A stretch of DNA of 64,000 bases. Origin: Methylothermaceae bacterium. GTDB lineage: Bacteria; Pseudomonadota; Gammaproteobacteria; Methylococcales; Methylothermaceae. A program made the translations under genes and the position numbers. Shown piece by piece: positions 1 to 6,959 of this stretch (position 1 is the stretch's first letter; each line of letters begins with the position of its first letter). The DNA lies in contig JALSIB010000038.1 of the NCBI GenBank assembly GCA_026981855.1, positions 62,001 through 126,000 on the forward strand, in the 5' to 3' direction. The notes beneath the pieces were generated by a model that did no database searches, was not told where the DNA came from, and saw only the letters and a program-made list of their open reading frames with translations.

Positions 1-137
1 CGACGAAACAGGCGCCGTCGATCATGCGCCGGTTGCGGCGGCTGTTCGGCAGGGTCAGGCTGGAAAAGAGGGAGGTGGATATCTTGAGAGGCATCCTGAG
101 TTGTGCCCAGCGGCAGGCGGGGGACGAAAAGCGATGA
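1..137 (+). CDS. trmJ: TrmJ-type tRNA (cytidine/uridine-2'-O-)methyltransferase, C-terminal end only
   Basis: Only the last 44 codons are inside the window; the reading frame is open from base 3 to a TGA at 135-137. The visible peptide contains [20 protein letters not shown] followed by LRGIL, which matches the C-terminal tail of TrmJ, the SPOUT methyltransferase that 2'-O-methylates position 32 of tRNAs. The stop overlaps the next start as ATGA. TrmJ next to cysE and iscR is a common gammaproteobacterial arrangement, which supports the call. The catalytic SPOUT domain is outside the window, so the assignment rests on a short tail plus context. Confidence 0.75.
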   Translation, partial: TKQAPSIMRRLRRLFGRVRLEKREVDILRGILSCAQRQAGDEKR

Positions 138-916
138 TGCGTTGTTTGCGAGGCTTCTGGTCGAGAATGCGCGAAGACGTGACTTGCGTGTTCGAGCGGG
201 ATCCTGCGGCCCGTAATTGGGTGGAAGTCGTTACAAGCTACCCCGGCGTCCACGCGGTGTGGTTTCACCGCCTCAGTCATTGTCTGTGGCGGCACGGTTT
301 CTATTGGCCGGCCCGCTTCTTGTCCCACCTTGTCCGCTGGCTCACGGGAATCGAGATCCATCCGGGCGCCCGGCTTGGGCGGAGAATCTTCATCGATCAT
401 GGACTGGGGGTCGTCATCGGGGAAACCGCGACCATCGGCGATGATTGCACTTTGTATCACGGCGTGACGCTGGGTGGAACCAGCTGGAAGAAGGGCAAAC
501 GTCATCCCACTTTGGGCAATGGCGTGGTGGTGGGGGCGGGGGCCAAGATTCTGGGGCCGATCAGGGTGGGGGACAATGCCAGAATCGGTTCCAATTCGGT
601 GGTTCTCAAAGATGTTCCGGCGGGCGCCACGGTGGTAGGCATTCCCGGTCATGTCATCAACAAGGCGGGAGCGGCTCAAAAAGCCGCCATCGCCAAACAA
701 CTGGGATTCGACGCCTACGGCCTGGCGCCTGACATGCCCGACCCGGTGGCCTATGCCATCAACCACATGTTGAAGCATATTGAGGCGTTGGACCGGCAGG
801 TGGAAGCACTCAGGCAGGCGCTCGGGAAAGCGGGGGTGGCGCTTCCCGAGGTGCCCCTGCCTCCCCTGGATGCCTGTGAATTGCGCGATAGTGATGAAGA
901 AGAAGACGGAGGTTGA
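134..916 (+). CDS. cysE: Serine O-acetyltransferase
   Basis: Acetyl-CoA:L-serine O-acetyltransferase, first step of cysteine synthesis in the cytoplasm. The 260-residue product has an N-terminal helical domain ([16 protein letters not shown] near residue 13) and a left-handed beta-helix of hexapeptide repeats from about residue 73 to 172. The catalytic pair is visible as IDHG (D88, H89) and KRHPTL (H124), followed by the GIPG turn that closes the active site. I chose the ATG at 134 because it overlaps the trmJ stop (ATGA); an upstream TTG would extend the protein by 11 residues inside trmJ. It precedes iscR/iscS, whose substrate is cysteine. The acidic C-terminal tail may carry feedback or complex-forming functions. 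Confidence 0.95.
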   Translation: MMRCLRGFWSRMREDVTCVFERDPAARNWVEVVTSYPGVHAVWFHRLSHCLWRHGFYWPARFLSHLVRWLTGIEIHPGARLGRRIFIDHGLGVVIGETATIGDDCTLYHGVTLGGTSWKKGKRHPTLGNGVVVGAGAKILGPIRVGDNARIGSNSVVLKDVPAGATVVGIPGHVINKAGAAQKAAIAKQLGFDAYGLAPDMPDPVAYAINHMLKHIEALDRQVEALRQALGKAGVALPEVPLPPLDACELRDSDEEEDGG

Positions 917-946
917 ATCCGGCCGCAAAGGGAGCTTGAGACTAAG

Positions 947-975
947 TTGACTGTTTTTGTGGGAATTAGTAAAGT
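947..975 (+). promoter_or_regulatory. Putative iscR promoter with IscR-box-like sequence
   Basis: TTGACT at 947-952 and TAAAGT at 970-975 are separated by 17 bases, a good sigma-70 spacing. The TTGACT is followed by a T-rich stretch and GGGAAT, which resembles the type 1 IscR operator layout that overlaps the -35 element in iscR promoters. It lies 31 bases upstream of cysE's successor gene and just before the iscR GTG start. Autorepression by [2Fe-2S] IscR is known for the family; the operator here is inferred by eye. Confidence 0.55.
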
Positions 976-1017
976 GTTTTGTACTCCAAACCAAAGGGTG
1001 CAAGACCGGAAAATGCC

Positions 1018-1488
1018 GTGCGATTGACAACCAAGGGCCGCTACGCGGTCACAGCGATGCTGGACCTAGCTTATCATAGTGGACAAAGACCCGTGGCCTT
1101 GACCGATATCGCCAAGCGCCAGGACATTTCCTTGTCTTATCTCGAGCAACTGTTCGCGAAACTGCGCCGGGCGGGCATGGTTATCGGAATACGGGGGCCG
1201 GGGGGTGGCTATCAACTGAGCCGGCCCGCGGGCGAGATCAATATTGCCGATATCATTACCGCTGTGGATGAAAGCGTGGACTCCACCCGTTGTGGCGGGA
1301 AGGGGAATTGTCAAAACAATCAGCCATGCCTCACCCATGCTCTGTGGATGGGTCTGAGTGAGCAGATACACAACTATCTTTCCGGAATTACCCTGGGGGA
1401 TCTGCTGGCGCAAAGCGAAATTCGCGAGGTCGCCTGTCGTCAGGATCAGGCATTGCAAAGGGGAATGGAGGAAACCCCTTTCAATTGA
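1018..1488 (+). CDS. iscR: Rrf2-family Fe-S cluster assembly regulator IscR
   Basis: Winged-helix Rrf2 transcription factor that senses Fe-S status. With the GTG at 1018 the protein begins VRLTTKGRYAVTAMLDLAYH, the canonical IscR start, and the three cluster cysteines fall at C92, C98 and C104 with H107, identical in spacing and number to E. coli IscR. This numbering is the reason for choosing GTG over an in-frame TTG at 979. The winged helix occupies roughly residues 1-70. It is followed after one base by iscS and then iscA, so it probably regulates this short operon and other Fe-S genes. A [2Fe-2S]-binding form is expected. Confidence 0.95.
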   Translation: MRLTTKGRYAVTAMLDLAYHSGQRPVALTDIAKRQDISLSYLEQLFAKLRRAGMVIGIRGPGGGYQLSRPAGEINIADIITAVDESVDSTRCGGKGNCQNNQPCLTHALWMGLSEQIHNYLSGITLGDLLAQSEIREVACRQDQALQRGMEETPFN

Positions 1489-1489
1489 A

Positions 1490-2614
1490 ATGATCTATCT
1501 GGATCACAACGCCACCACGCCTTTGGACGAACGGGTCGTAGAGGCGATGCAACCCTTCCTGTCACGGTTTTATGGCAATCCTTCGGCCCTGCACCGCTGG
1601 GGGCGTGTGTGCCGGGATGCGATCGAGCAGGCGAGAGCGCAGCTGGCCGCTTTGGTCAAGGTGCAACCGCAACAAATCATTTTCACCAGCGGAGGGACGG
1701 AAGCCAACAATCTCGCTATCCAAGGATGGTGTCTGGCAAATCCGAAGAGCTCCCTCGCCGTCAGCCCGATCGAGCATCCTTCCGTGCGGGATACCGTCAA
1801 AGCCATGGAGAAGCGTGGCCACGCGCTCCATTGGCTGCAGGTGGATGCGCAAGGGCGTGTTCAGGGCGACGGTTTGGTGAAATGGTGTTCGGGCGTTGAG
1901 AATGGATTCGTCAGCTGCATGCTGGCCAACAACGAGACGGGGGTAGTGCAGCCGGTGAAAGCGTTGGTCCGTCTGCTCGCCGGCGGAAGCAATATCGTAT
2001 TCCATACCGATGCGGTTCAGGCTGCCGGCCGCCTGGAACTGGACTTTGAGGGATTGGGGGTGAATTTGTTGACCTTGTCCGCCCACAAAATCCACGGTCC
2101 CAAAGGAGTGGGGGCGTTGGTGGTCGATCCCTCCGTGACTTTGGTGCCTTTGTTGTATGGGGGTGGGCAGGAGAGGGGGATGCGCCCGGGAACCGAGAAC
2201 GTGGCGGGCATTGTGGGTTTCGGCAAGGCTGCGGAAATTCTGCAACAGGAGGGCCGGAAGGTGAGCGAGCATTGTTTGCGTTTGCGCCGTTTGCTCGAAG
2301 CGGGATTGGAAAAGATCCCCGGGGTGACCCTCCTCGCCAGGGAAGCGGAGCGCCTTGCCAATACCGTTTCATTCTCTGTTTCGGGCATGGACGGGGAAAT
2401 GTTGGTGATGGCCCTGGACAGGGAGAAAGTGGCGGTCTCGAGTGGCTCTTCTTGTGCCAGCGGTAAGGCTGAACCCAGTCATGTGTTGATGGCGATGGGT
2501 CTGACGCCGGACATTGCGAGGGGCGCGGTTCGGGTCAGTCTGGGCAAGGACAATTGTAGACAGGAGATCGAGCGATTCCTGATTATCCTGAGAAATCTAT
2601 TGGGGCACGGATGA
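1490..2614 (+). CDS. iscS: Cysteine desulfurase, NifS/IscS class
   Basis: PLP-dependent enzyme that removes sulfur from cysteine for Fe-S clusters and thio-cofactors. The 374-residue protein starts MIYLDHNATTPLDERVV. Visible motifs are SGGTEANN at 67-74, EHP with H96, NNETG at 147-151, HTDAVQ at 172-177, the PLP lysine in SAHK (K200) and the active-site cysteine loop SSGSSCASG (C322). It is about 30 residues shorter than housekeeping IscS (about 404), and the start reads DHNATTP rather than DYSATTP, so it could equally be called NifS-like. The ATG follows the iscR stop by one base; GGAGG lies 18 bases upstream, so translational coupling is likely. No iscU follows. Confidence 0.9.
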   Translation: MIYLDHNATTPLDERVVEAMQPFLSRFYGNPSALHRWGRVCRDAIEQARAQLAALVKVQPQQIIFTSGGTEANNLAIQGWCLANPKSSLAVSPIEHPSVRDTVKAMEKRGHALHWLQVDAQGRVQGDGLVKWCSGVENGFVSCMLANNETGVVQPVKALVRLLAGGSNIVFHTDAVQAAGRLELDFEGLGVNLLTLSAHKIHGPKGVGALVVDPSVTLVPLLYGGGQERGMRPGTENVAGIVGFGKAAEILQQEGRKVSEHCLRLRRLLEAGLEKIPGVTLLAREAERLANTVSFSVSGMDGEMLVMALDREKVAVSSGSSCASGKAEPSHVLMAMGLTPDIARGAVRVSLGKDNCRQEIERFLIILRNLLGHG

Positions 2615-2644
2615 AGGCTTGGCAAACAGCGGAGGAAATTTCCC

Positions 2645-2968
2645 ATGACGGTACGATTGACTGAAAGGGCCGCGGCGCAAATCCGCAAGCAGCTGCACAA
2701 GCGGGGCAAAGGAATAGGATTGCGTTTGGGGGTTAAAAAAGCCGGGTGCTCGGGGTATGCCTATGTCATCGACTTTGCCGATCAAATCGGTTCCCGGGAT
2801 GTGGTTTGCGAAAGCCAGGGAGTCAAGATACTGATCCAACGGGAACAGTTGGCGTATCTTGATGGCGTGGAGGTGGATTATCGCCGGGAAGGTCTGAACG
2901 AGGCTTTCCAGTTCAACAATCCCCGGGCCAAGGGAACCTGTGGGTGCGGGGAAAGTTTTACAGTCTGA
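2645..2968 (+). CDS. iscA: A-type Fe-S carrier protein IscA/ErpA family
   Basis: Small A-type carrier that delivers Fe-S clusters to apoproteins. The 107-residue protein has the three invariant cysteines of the HesB/YadR/YfhF fold: C35 in AGCSGYAY and C99/C101 in GTCGCGESF near the C-terminus. A GGAGGA Shine-Dalgarno lies 9 bases upstream of the ATG. It is the third gene after iscR and iscS and ends the cluster. In the usual isc operon iscU sits between iscS and iscA, with hscBA and fdx after it; none of these is present here. IscA, SufA and ErpA cannot be separated by eye, so the symbol reflects context. Confidence 0.88.
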   Translation: MTVRLTERAAAQIRKQLHKRGKGIGLRLGVKKAGCSGYAYVIDFADQIGSRDVVCESQGVKILIQREQLAYLDGVEVDYRREGLNEAFQFNNPRAKGTCGCGESFTV

Positions 2969-2975
2969 GTCGCCG

Positions 2976-3004
2976 TTTCGGGCTTTCCCCGAAAAGGAAT
3001 TTTT
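2976..3004 (+). terminator. Weak Rho-independent terminator-like hairpin after iscA
   Basis: TTTCGGG (2976-2982) pairs with CCCGAAA (2988-2994) around a five-base loop, followed by a few bases and a short T run near 3000. It lies just after the iscA stop and before the TonB receptor. The T run is short and not adjacent to the stem, so termination may be partial. Confidence 0.4.
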
Positions 3005-3078
3005 CCTATATCCAATTGTTCTGATCGACCCTATCATTTCTCCCATTTGCCCGTAAACAGATTGGGGAGATGGAGAGG

Positions 3079-5412
3079 ATGTATTCTGCAAGAACGAAAA
3101 AAAACCTCATCTTGGCATTTTTGACGGCTTCGTCTTTTTCGCTGCAGGCGGACGAGACCGTCGAGCTGGAAACGATGGAGGTGGTGGGAACCACACCGTT
3201 GACCAGTGACGGCGTTTCTCTGGAACGCCTGCCGTCCAATATCCAGACGGCGACCGGTGCCGATCTGGAACGGATGGAGAGTTATTCCATCAGCGATTAT
3301 TTCCGCAATGCGATGGGAGGGGTTTCGGTCAACGATGCCCAGAACAACCCCTTCCAGCCCGATATCCAGTATCGCGGCTTCACGGCGTCTCCCCTGCTGG
3401 GGCTTCCCCAAGGGTTGACGGTTTACTTCAATGGGGTGCGTTTCAACGAACCTTTTGGCGATACCGTCAACTGGGATCTCATTCCCGAGGGCGCCATCGA
3501 TCGCATGGCGCTGCATCCGGGGTCGGATCCCGTTTTCGGTCTCAATACCCTGGGTGGGGCGATCGCCATCCGCAGCAAGACGGGTTTCACCTATCAGGGC
3601 CACCAGCTGGAGGGGTACGCGGGATCCTGGGGACGGCATAACGAGGAGTTGTCGAGTGGCTGGAACAATGGCACGGTGGGGTACTTTTTCCATATACGCC
3701 ATTTTGAGGAGAATGGCTGGCGGGACCGTTCACCCAGTCAGGTCCGGCAAGCGTTCGGTGTACTCAGCTGGCGCGGGGAGGCCTCGGAGCTCAATTTGAC
3801 AGTGTCCGGCAACAACAATGATTTGGTTGGAAACGGCGCGGTGCCGATCCAGCTTTATCGTGAGACGCGTAAGGCGATTTTCACTCATCCCGACAATACC
3901 AAGAACAAGATGCTGTTCGGCAATCTGGACGGAAAGTTGTGGGTCACTGACGACATCCAGATGTCGGGCAATGTGTATTACCGGTACAACGAAACCAATA
4001 CGCTGAATGGCGACGACACCGATTTTGAGGAATGTGAGCCGCCCGATGACGATTTCATGTGCGAGGAGGAAGGGGAGATTGCCGAAGACGTCAGCGGAAA
4101 TGAAATTCTTGCCACGGATGATGTGGAGTCGGCGACGGTCAATACCAGCAAAACCCGCCAGCGGGGATATGGCACGACCATTCAGACTGTTTTTACCCAC
4201 GATCTTTTCGGCCTGGAAAACCGCTTCGTCACCGGCTTCAGTTTCGATCAGGCCCAGATCCGTTTCAAGTTCGATACCGAACTGGGACGCCTGACTCCCA
4301 ACAGGGGGGCTGAAGGCGGGGGCGTTCAGGTGGGAGAATCGCGGGTGCGCCTGGATACGGAGGTCACTCATTATGGCGCATACTTCCTCGAACAGTTCAC
4401 GCCGATCGAGAATCTCACACTCAGCGTTTCAGGGCGTTTCAATTCTACCAGTATCCGGCTGAACGACCGGGCGGGCGATGACTTGGAGGGCAAACACCAT
4501 TACAACCGTTTCAATCCGTCCGGTGGTTTGACCTACCGCATTCTGCCCGCCCTTTCCTTGTATGGCCGCTACAGTGAGAGCAACCGGGCGCCCACGGCGG
4601 TGGAGTTGACCTGCGCCGACCCGGAGTCGCCCTGTAAATTACCCAATGCCTTTCTGGCCGACCCTCCCTTGAAACAGGTGGTTGCCAAAACCTTCGAGGC
4701 AGGGTTGCGCGGGAACGTGGATTCTCTGCCTTTGGGCAAGGGGATCACCACCGCCTTCCAGTGGCACACGGGTTACTTTCACACCGTCAATCACGACGAT
4801 ATCATTTTCATCAGCGCCGGTGATCTCACCAGTGAGGGTTACTTCGACAATGTCGGCAAGACGCGGCGCCAGGGGCTCGAGGCGAACCTGAACGGTATCT
4901 TGCGCAATCCTCTTACCGGAAGGTATTTGTCCGCCCTGAGATATGGATTCAACTACACTTATCTGGATGCGACGTTCCGTACCCCTTTCCTGGCACCAAG
5001 CCCGAACAATCCTTCGGCGGATGGGGCCGGGAACATCAATGTCAGCAGGGGCGATCGGATACCCGGCCTGCCCGAGCACATGTTCAAGTTCAACCTAGAT
5101 TTGGACGTGCTGCCGCAATTCACCATCGGGATGACGGGAATCTACAACAGCGACCGTTACTTCCGGGGTGACGAGGCCAATCTGAACGATCCCTTGCCCG
5201 GCTATTGGGTGTTCAATCTTCGCAGTGCCTACCGATTCAATCGATATGTCCAGTTGTTTGTCCGGGTGGACAACCTGTTTGACAAGCGATACAAGACGTT
5301 TGGTTTGTATGGTGAGGCGGACGAAGTGCTGGGGGATGAGTATGACGATGCCCGGTTTGTGGGTCCGGGAGCGCCCAGGGGTATCTGGGGAGGCATACGC
5401 CTGAGTCTTTGA
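3079..5412 (+). CDS. TonB-dependent outer-membrane receptor
   Basis: Beta-barrel outer-membrane transporter driven by TonB-ExbBD; the substrate is unknown. The product (777 residues) has a lysine-rich start, a hydrophobic signal peptide ending LQA, a TonB-box-like segment (ETMEVVG), and a plug domain (about residues 50-170) containing IQYRGF, YFNGVRFNEPFGDTVNW and GLNTLGGAIAI. The barrel ends in the typical aromatic/aliphatic strand IWGGIRLSL. I chose the ATG at 3079, with GGGGAG 9 bases upstream, over the ATG at 3070. An acidic loop at about residues 312-344 (DDTDFEEC, PPDDDFMCEEEGE) interrupts the barrel and carries two cysteines. Neighbouring isc genes make an iron-related role possible but do not show it. 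Confidence 0.92.
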   Translation: MYSARTKKNLILAFLTASSFSLQADETVELETMEVVGTTPLTSDGVSLERLPSNIQTATGADLERMESYSISDYFRNAMGGVSVNDAQNNPFQPDIQYRGFTASPLLGLPQGLTVYFNGVRFNEPFGDTVNWDLIPEGAIDRMALHPGSDPVFGLNTLGGAIAIRSKTGFTYQGHQLEGYAGSWGRHNEELSSGWNNGTVGYFFHIRHFEENGWRDRSPSQVRQAFGVLSWRGEASELNLTVSGNNNDLVGNGAVPIQLYRETRKAIFTHPDNTKNKMLFGNLDGKLWVTDDIQMSGNVYYRYNETNTLNGDDTDFEECEPPDDDFMCEEEGEIAEDVSGNEILATDDVESATVNTSKTRQRGYGTTIQTVFTHDLFGLENRFVTGFSFDQAQIRFKFDTELGRLTPNRGAEGGGVQVGESRVRLDTEVTHYGAYFLEQFTPIENLTLSVSGRFNSTSIRLNDRAGDDLEGKHHYNRFNPSGGLTYRILPALSLYGRYSESNRAPTAVELTCADPESPCKLPNAFLADPPLKQVVAKTFEAGLRGNVDSLPLGKGITTAFQWHTGYFHTVNHDDIIFISAGDLTSEGYFDNVGKTRRQGLEANLNGILRNPLTGRYLSALRYGFNYTYLDATFRTPFLAPSPNNPSADGAGNINVSRGDRIPGLPEHMFKFNLDLDVLPQFTIGMTGIYNSDRYFRGDEANLNDPLPGYWVFNLRSAYRFNRYVQLFVRVDNLFDKRYKTFGLYGEADEVLGDEYDDARFVGPGAPRGIWGGIRLSL

Positions 5413-5483
5413 TGACGTTATTGTTTCTTTTCGTGTAATAATATGCTGCTGCCAAAGGGGATGGATTGGTTTTGGTGAACGAG

Positions 5484-5489
5484 TATAAT
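5484..5489 (+). promoter_or_regulatory. Perfect -10 box upstream of candidate sRNA
   Basis: TATAAT matches the sigma-70 consensus exactly and lies about 7 bases before the predicted RNA start at 5496. No good -35 element is visible at 16-18 bases spacing (ATGGAT or nearby), so an extended or activator-dependent promoter is possible. Confidence 0.5.
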
Positions 5490-5495
5490 ATTCCT

Positions 5496-5595
5496 CGAAC
5501 GTTGGGGGGTGACTGAGAGCCTCTGGTTCCCCTGACTGTTCACCTCAACAGTAGTTCTCCTCCTCTTTGGCGGCCGCAAGGTCGCTTTTTTTTTT
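5496..5595 (+). ncRNA. Candidate small regulatory RNA with anti-Shine-Dalgarno CU-rich motif
   Basis: About 100 bases run from the predicted start after a consensus -10 box to a T10 tract. Three elements are visible: a GGGG...CCCC-bounded 5' hairpin (about 5505-5533), a perfect hairpin ACTGTT/AACAGT (5535-5540 with 5547-5552) whose six-base loop is CACCTC, and a terminator hairpin GCGGCC/GGTCGC (5570-5575 with 5580-5585) closed by a GCAA tetraloop. Between the last two sits unpaired CTCCTCCTCTTT, complementary to Shine-Dalgarno sequences. This layout is typical of trans-acting sRNAs that block translation initiation. The family is not one I recognise; expression and target range are inference. 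Confidence 0.55.
5570..5595 (+). terminator. Rho-independent terminator with GCAA tetraloop and T10
   Basis: A six-pair stem including one G-U pair (5570-5575 with 5580-5585) closed by GCAA is followed at once by ten T (5586-5595). It could end both the candidate sRNA and read-through from the TonB receptor gene. Confidence 0.8.
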
Positions 5596-5705
5596 GAATC
5601 GGCGGTTCGATGCCCCAAGACCATGGGGGAATACACATGCTGATAGGGGAATAGGGGTGGAGAGTGAGGGTGAACCGATCTGTCGGCCCGGATGGGAGAA
5701 AGAAA

Positions 5706-5741
5706 AGCCCGCGTAGGGCGGGCTATTTTTATTGTTTTTAT
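5706..5741 (+). terminator. Strong Rho-independent terminator
   Basis: AGCCCGC (5706-5712) pairs perfectly with GCGGGCT (5718-5724) around a five-base loop, followed by ATTTTTATTGTTTTTATTT. It follows an FMN-riboswitch-like tail by three bases, so it could be an expression-platform terminator or the end of a second transcript. Confidence 0.8.
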
Positions 5742-5807
5742 TTACGAAAATTAGCTCGCATAGAGCGATGCATCACAGTAGTTTTTTGTCATTATTTTTT
5801 CGTGGCT

Positions 5808-5941
5808 CAGGGAACTCCTCCTCTTTGACGCATCATGTGCGAATGATCCCTGTAGCGGGTAAGAAGTCTAATGGAAATTCTCTCTCATGTCCAAAAAAAT
5901 GTGGCATATGCCATAGGGCTGGGGGTTATGCCCTGTTTGTT
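5808..5941 (+). ncRNA. Second structured segment carrying the repeated CU-rich motif
   Basis: CAGGGA (5808-5813) pairs with TCCCTG (5846-5851). Inside lies CTCCTCCTCTTTG (5815-5827), identical to 5557-5569 of the upstream candidate sRNA, plus an inner hairpin CGCA/TGCG. ACAGTAGTT also occurs upstream of both copies (5548 and 5775). A weak terminator-like AGGGC/GCCCT hairpin with a GTTTGTTTG tail follows at 5915-5941. It may be a degenerate paralogue of the sRNA or part of the rimI leader; evidence for a separate transcript is thin. Confidence 0.3.
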
Positions 5942-6025
5942 TGCTGGCGGAGTGATGGCGGCGCATGTTTGTAGAAGCGGCCCTGGAAGCTAAAATATGT
6001 TCTGCTTCGAGAAGGGAGAGCACGG

Positions 6026-6565
6026 ATGGTGGCGTTGTGGGATTCGTTCAAAAGGTGGCTGGGGTGCGAAGAACAGCGTTCTTTCTACATAAGGCATTTT
6101 CCCGAGGTTGCGAATCAATCCTTGTTTATCAGGCCCATGAAAAAAGGGGATCTCAAAGCCGTCGTGGCGATTGAAGCATCTGCCTATCATTTTCCCTGGA
6201 GTTTGGGGATCTTCAAAAATTGCCTGAAGGTTGGCTATTCCTGCTGGGTGGGAGAGCTTGGCAATGAAGTGGTGGCCTATGGGATTCTTTCCATCGCGGC
6301 CGGTGAGGCCCATGTGATGAATGTTTGCGTCGCGCCGTCGTGTCGGGGGCGAAGATACGGGCAGATGATGATGGAACACTTGATGGAGGTCGCCCGGCAT
6401 CATCGTGCCGATATGATTTTGCTGGAAGTTCGCCCCAGCAATGAAACCGCAATACGCTTATATCACAGATTGGGGTTCAACGAAATTGGCCAGCGCAAAA
6501 ATTACTATCCCGCTGCCAATGGCGGGCGGGAAGATGCCTTGGTGATGGCCAGGATGCTGGAATGA
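6026..6565 (+). CDS. rimI: Ribosomal-protein-alanine N-acetyltransferase RimI
   Basis: GNAT-fold enzyme that acetylates the N-terminal alanine of ribosomal protein S18. The 179-residue product carries the acetyl-CoA loop VAPSCRGRRYGQMMMEHLM and the RimI-type segment EVRPSNETAIRLYHRLGF followed by KNYYP and EDALVM near the C-terminus. It has about 35 residues before the GNAT core (IRPMKKGDL), longer than typical RimI (about 150 residues). AGGGAGAG lies 7 bases before the ATG at 6026; an internal ATG at the MKKGDL methionine would give a shorter protein but would lose the first beta strand. It appears monocistronic or weakly linked to the following PilZ gene. Related GNATs of other function cannot be excluded. 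Confidence 0.85.
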   Translation: MVALWDSFKRWLGCEEQRSFYIRHFPEVANQSLFIRPMKKGDLKAVVAIEASAYHFPWSLGIFKNCLKVGYSCWVGELGNEVVAYGILSIAAGEAHVMNVCVAPSCRGRRYGQMMMEHLMEVARHHRADMILLEVRPSNETAIRLYHRLGFNEIGQRKNYYPAANGGREDALVMARMLE

Positions 6566-6617
6566 GCCTATATTCTATACTTTTAATGAATACCTCTGAC
6601 TGCAAAAGGATCTGGTC

Positions 6618-6959
6618 ATGAACCCTGAGCGCCGACGAGAGCCGCGGATTCCCGTGCCACGAACGCTGCAAGCCCTCGACGCTGCCTCCGGGGCGATCGT
6701 TGGAACGGTGGCGAATGTTTCCAGCCAGGGGATGCTGGTTCTGTGTTACCAGTGCATAGAGCCAGATCGGGTTTTGCAGTTTAAGATCCAGATTCCACCT
6801 TCTTTGTTGCCGGATGCGCCCCTCCTGTCCGTGGCGGTGGAGAGTGTGTGGACAGAAGCCGATGGTACCGAAGGCAAATACTGGTGTGGATTTCGCATCA
6901 TCGAATATGCACCTGATGCGGCGGACATATTGCAACGTCTGATGGCTCAGTTCAGCTGA
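6618..6959 (+). CDS. PilZ-domain protein
   Basis: Single-domain c-di-GMP receptor candidate of 113 residues. The two PilZ signatures are visible: an arginine cluster at the start (ERRREPR) and NVSSQG about 30 residues later, matching the (D/N)xSxxG motif. AAAGGAT precedes the ATG by 6 bases. Its stop overlaps the stop of the convergent DUF1631 gene by 8 bases. The target is unknown; a second PilZ protein lies beside the pilus cluster at 60.4 kb, so a role in surface behaviour is plausible but inferred. Confidence 0.85.
   Translation: MNPERRREPRIPVPRTLQALDAASGAIVGTVANVSSQGMLVLCYQCIEPDRVLQFKIQIPPSLLPDAPLLSVAVESVWTEADGTEGKYWCGFRIIEYAPDAADILQRLMAQFS

Larger units (their letters stand above)
5413..6025. 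other. 613-base intergenic region with two terminators, a candidate sRNA and repeated CU-rich motif
   Basis: This stretch between the TonB receptor and rimI holds no convincing protein gene. It contains a perfect TATAAT -10 element at 5484-5489, a candidate small RNA ending in a T10 terminator at 5595, sequence resembling parts of an FMN riboswitch (5600-5615 and 5687-5703), a strong terminator at 5706-5741, and a second structured segment at 5808-5851 that repeats the CTCCTCCTCTTTG motif of the small RNA. AT-rich segments at 5725-5810 separate the two halves. Confidence 0.7.

Noticed and set aside
5603-5616. GGTTCGATGCCCC resembling a tRNA T-loop
   Set aside because: The bases flanking the loop do not pair as a five-base T stem, and no anticodon arm or acceptor stem can be drawn.
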